Assembly: GCA_004151065.3 (NCBI GenBank)
Contig: NWUY0300043119.1
Span: 7,996 to 19,450 of the forward strand
Direction of reading: 5' to 3'
DNA: 11,455 nt
Source: Larix sibirica
Taxonomy: Eukaryota > Streptophyta > Pinopsida > Pinales > Pinaceae
Part shown: piece after piece, positions 9,239 to 11,455 of the stretch
How the letters are laid out: each line of letters starts with the position of its first letter
How positions within the stretch are numbered: position 1 is the stretch's first letter
Notes under the pieces: model-generated
Told to the model about the DNA's origin: nothing
Seen by the model: the letters and a program-made list of their open reading frames with translations, nothing else
Databases searched by the model: none
Position numbers and translations under genes: made by a program

Positions 9239-10386
9239 CAACAGTATGTTTTGGTAGGATGTGCACCACAAAAATGGTGCACTATAATTTCATAACGCGC
9301 CGATGAACTACGTTTTAAAAAAAATATGAACATAGGCCGGTGCATATACAAAACCAAAATGCACCGTATATACAGTGCACTTACGTGTGCCAAGCACACT
9401 GCCAAACAAAACATTATTAAAAAAAAACCATTGTGTTACGTGGTGCAACCCATTAAACGTTATGCACCAACGTCTCAATGTTCCAACGTGTATCCGCAGC
9501 ACCGCTGCCAAATTTAATTTTTAACCTCATCAAGGGTGGTTATGGTGCACTCTAAGAACAATTACACACCGTGAATAGTGCAATGACATGTACCAATTCA
9601 CCAGTTAGTTGTCGATGCAAAATTTGAAAATATTAGAAAGAACAAACGTTTAACGACATTGTTCGATAAATGTACCACATTGATTTGTCGGGGCATTGAT
9701 GTGTATCTCGCGCATTGTAAATGATACAAAATTTTAAAAACCTATAAATAGCTTCAACGATATGCACAATAAACCCAAACGTACAATATAGATGGTGTGC
9801 CGATGTGTTCCAAGCGCACCACAAAAACAAATGTAGTTTAAAAAAAGTATTACTTTAAGCGGTGCAGTCCATTAATTGTTTCGCACCGGTATCACGATGT
9901 GCAAATGTAACAGTGGTGCATTGTTATCACAAAAAAAAATTGGAACACACCAAGTCAGGCTATGGTTCCCTCTAAGAACTCGTATGCACCGTTTATGGTA
10001 TGATGACATGTCCACAACACATTGGTTAAGTGGTGAAAAAAATTAAAAATTCCAAAGAAAACAAAACATTTGATGGTGCGCTATGTTAAACTCTCCACAT
10101 TGATTTCTCAATGCACTTCCGTCTAACAAGTGCACCGTTAAAGCGTAAAAATTAAAAAAAAACTCTCAAAATACATTAACGATGCAGTTTATGAAGATTT
10201 GCACACTGATTTTAGTGTGCTAATTTTTACTGGGCAAATCGTTATCAACCATTTAAAAAGTATAAAAATCCCAATGGTGTGCTATGTTAATAGGTGAGCA
10301 TGTAGTCCAAGAGCACTGTTAGTGGTGTGCTTCTTGTAGAAAACCACCGACCACAATGTGATACTATAATTAAGGCACACCATTGA
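9239..10386. repeat. Two diverged units with exact 420-bp spacing, rich in GGTGCA/TGCACC
   Basis: Anchors repeat at exactly 420 bp: ccattaa (9449/9869), tctaagaac (9551/9971), atgacatg (9583/10003), ccacattgattt (9675/10095) and ccaag (9390/9810). Approximate units are 9361-9780 and 9781-10200, with weaker similarity on both sides; the left side is a few bases out of register and the right remnant has ccaag at 10307. GGTGCA or TGCACC, or one-base variants, occur every 30-60 bases in both orientations. Open frames on both strands near 9308-9517 and 9633-9830 are short and without motifs. I read this as the subterminal or internal part of the element that begins at 9197. Confidence 0.7.
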
Positions 10387-10490
10387 ATGAAATATTTAAT
10401 GCCTTATATGTCTATTCATGACATTGATTCATGTTATATGTGAAACAGATACGTCAGCGGTGAGAGGCTGTTGAGTAGCAACATGCATGA

Positions 10491-10745
10491 GTTGATCAGT
10501 ACAACTTCGTGCGTGAGTGGGAAGCTAGGGAGAGGGATAGGGATTTGTACCATCTCCCATTAATACTTAGAGCCGAGACCTCTTGAGGGTTTTCAGCCTC
10601 CTGAAGTTCTATCAAGAGGCTACATTCCTCACAAGGTACTCTTCATTGTTGGAATAGTTGATCCAACGTTGGGATCATCGAAGGAAGGCATTTCGTATTG
10701 GTCCTGATCAGTGGTTCCATCCCATTGAGGANTTGAGGAGGACAT
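10491..10745 (+). pseudogene. Remnant of an unidentified protein gene, interrupted by an LTR
   Basis: Two plus-strand frames read like real protein. The first (10491-10587) includes YNFVREWEARERDRDLYH and ends at TGA 10588; the second, after a frame change near 10570, runs from 10571 to 10745 and includes LLKFYQEATFLTRYSSLLE, a TAG at 10655, and then LIQRWDHRRKAFRIGPDQWF. An undetermined base lies at 10732. The reading stops making sense at 10746, where an LTR appears to begin. I do not recognise the family with certainty. The Leu-Ile-x-Arg-Trp-Asp pattern is loosely like the start of the plant mobile domain found in transposon-linked proteins, but that is weak. The gene is broken by one frameshift, stops and the insertion. 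Confidence 0.4.
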
Positions 10746-11455
10746 TGTTGGAATTATTAATGATACAGAGGGGGGGGTGAATCAGTATCATGCGTAGATT
10801 AAGCAATTTTTCAGTTTTAAAAACATGCACTAATTGCTATTTAAAAACACATCAATAAAATCAATTGTCACTTAGAATGTTTGAAGAAACTTTTGTGTGT
10901 GTGTGTGTGAAAATTAAATTACATAGAAAGATGGTAGACACCAATATCCAATGATGTGAACACCAACTCACTGAGACACCAATCCTACATGCAAGGACCA
11001 ACTCATAGACTACAAGCTCCGACCTATGAGGACACAATCCTCTACGCAAGCACCAACTTGTTGATTTAGTCTCCAACTTGTGAAGACACCAATCCTATGC
11101 ACAAGCACCAACTTGCAATGTTAAGGATGCAACCTGAGAGGAGACTGTAATCTCCTTTCCTTTCCTTGTCCAACCACCCTGAGAGATAGATATTGTTGTA
11201 CTTCTGTCACACTGTATTCATATTTGCGATCACAATTCTCACTATATTCTGTTATCTACTTTGATTCCTGCTACACGCACTTTTGGCATACTCTGGTTCA
11301 ATTCTGCTCATAGTTTCTCTTGCAATGTGTCATGCTACAATTCCTCTTACTGTACTGATTTCGTGCACATACTCGTCGACATGCTCCTTGTGCCTTTCTC
11401 ACAAATGCTTATTATGTCTACGCAACTACTTCTTGTTCTTCTACATGTCTTATAA
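10746..11455. mobile_element. Probable long terminal repeat (LTR) of a retrotransposon, left end
   Basis: TGTTGGAATTATTAATGATA starts at 10746, followed by a G8 run and TGAATCAG. Many plant LTRs, notably of Copia elements, start with TGTTGG and carry a g-run with tgaat soon after. The upstream five bases gacat would be one half of a target-site duplication; the partner lies outside the window. A (TG)8 run is at 10894-10909, and a tandem array follows at 10937-11150. From 11150 to the end the sequence is T/C-rich with no gene, consistent with an LTR continuing beyond the window. The open frames at 11076-10861 (minus) and 11261-11455 (plus) have no motif. Confidence 0.45.
10937..11150. repeat. 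Tandem repeat of about 55 bp inside the probable LTR
   Basis: Units begin gacaccaatcct and contain gcaagcaccaactt or close variants. Starts are at 10975, 11031 and 11085 (spacings 56 and 54), with a partial unit before (10937) and a decayed one after (about 11141, gagactgtaatctcc). Tandem arrays of this kind are common in the U3 part of plant LTRs and may hold promoter elements; that role is inference. Confidence 0.75.

Larger units (their letters stand above)
3418..11455 (+). other. Intron 1 of the SLC40 gene (from donor to beyond window end)
   Basis: The interval starts at the GT after position 3417. No sequence coding for the expected continuation (Trp-Glu-Phe-Ser-Val and the rest of helix 1) was found to the right on the plus strand, so the intron is at least about 8 kb. 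It is filled with transposable-element remains. Long, repeat-filled introns are known in conifers and some other large plant genomes. The alternative is that the exon is a copied or rearranged fragment with no gene behind it. Confidence 0.5.

Noticed and set aside
9308-9830. Overlapping open frames on both strands in the 420-bp array
   Set aside because: They are short, have no motifs, and are not preserved between the two units.

Overview
The window looks like nuclear DNA from a large, repeat-rich plant genome. A gymnosperm (conifer-like) source is my best guess. The evidence is one recognisable host exon followed by an intron of at least 8 kb, many old and decayed transposable elements, high AT content and plant-type retrotransposon gag sequence. 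The species call is inference.

Layout. (1) 1-1161, minus strand: a decayed gag gene of a Ty3/gypsy-type LTR retrotransposon, broken by stops and frameshifts, with its pol side beyond the left edge. (2) About 1162-2580: AT-rich DNA with diverged short duplications and no gene. (3) About 2581-3193: probable promoter and leader of the host gene (TATA-like box, a possible leader exon ending at GTAAGT, and two candidate acceptors). (4) 3194-3417, plus strand: first coding exon of an IREG/ferroportin-type (SLC40) iron or metal exporter, ending inside an Arg codon at a GT donor. No second exon is recognisable to the right, so 3418-11455 is read as intron 1, unless this is a detached gene fragment.

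The intron is a nest of repeats. In order it holds: a minus-strand tRNA-like SINE head near 4130-4199; a 50-bp tandem array at 4568-4716; AT-rich DNA; a long repeat (copy A, about 6115-7680) with two diverged 319-bp units inside; a stretch of short tandem repeats (7844-8256); a second copy of the long repeat (copy B, about 8257-9157) lacking 754 bp of copy A; and a CACTA-like terminus at 9197. That terminus leads into a perfect hairpin and a diverged array with exact 420-bp spacing, rich in GGTGCA/TGCACC motifs. After this come the remains of an unidentified coding sequence (about 10491-10745) and a probable LTR starting at 10746 and leaving the window.

Only the SLC40 exon looks like a working host gene part. 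The rest is mobile DNA and its remains. The most interesting structures are the CACTA-like end with its 420-bp in-register array, the A/B duplication with a clean microhomology deletion, and the unknown protein remnant cut by the LTR.
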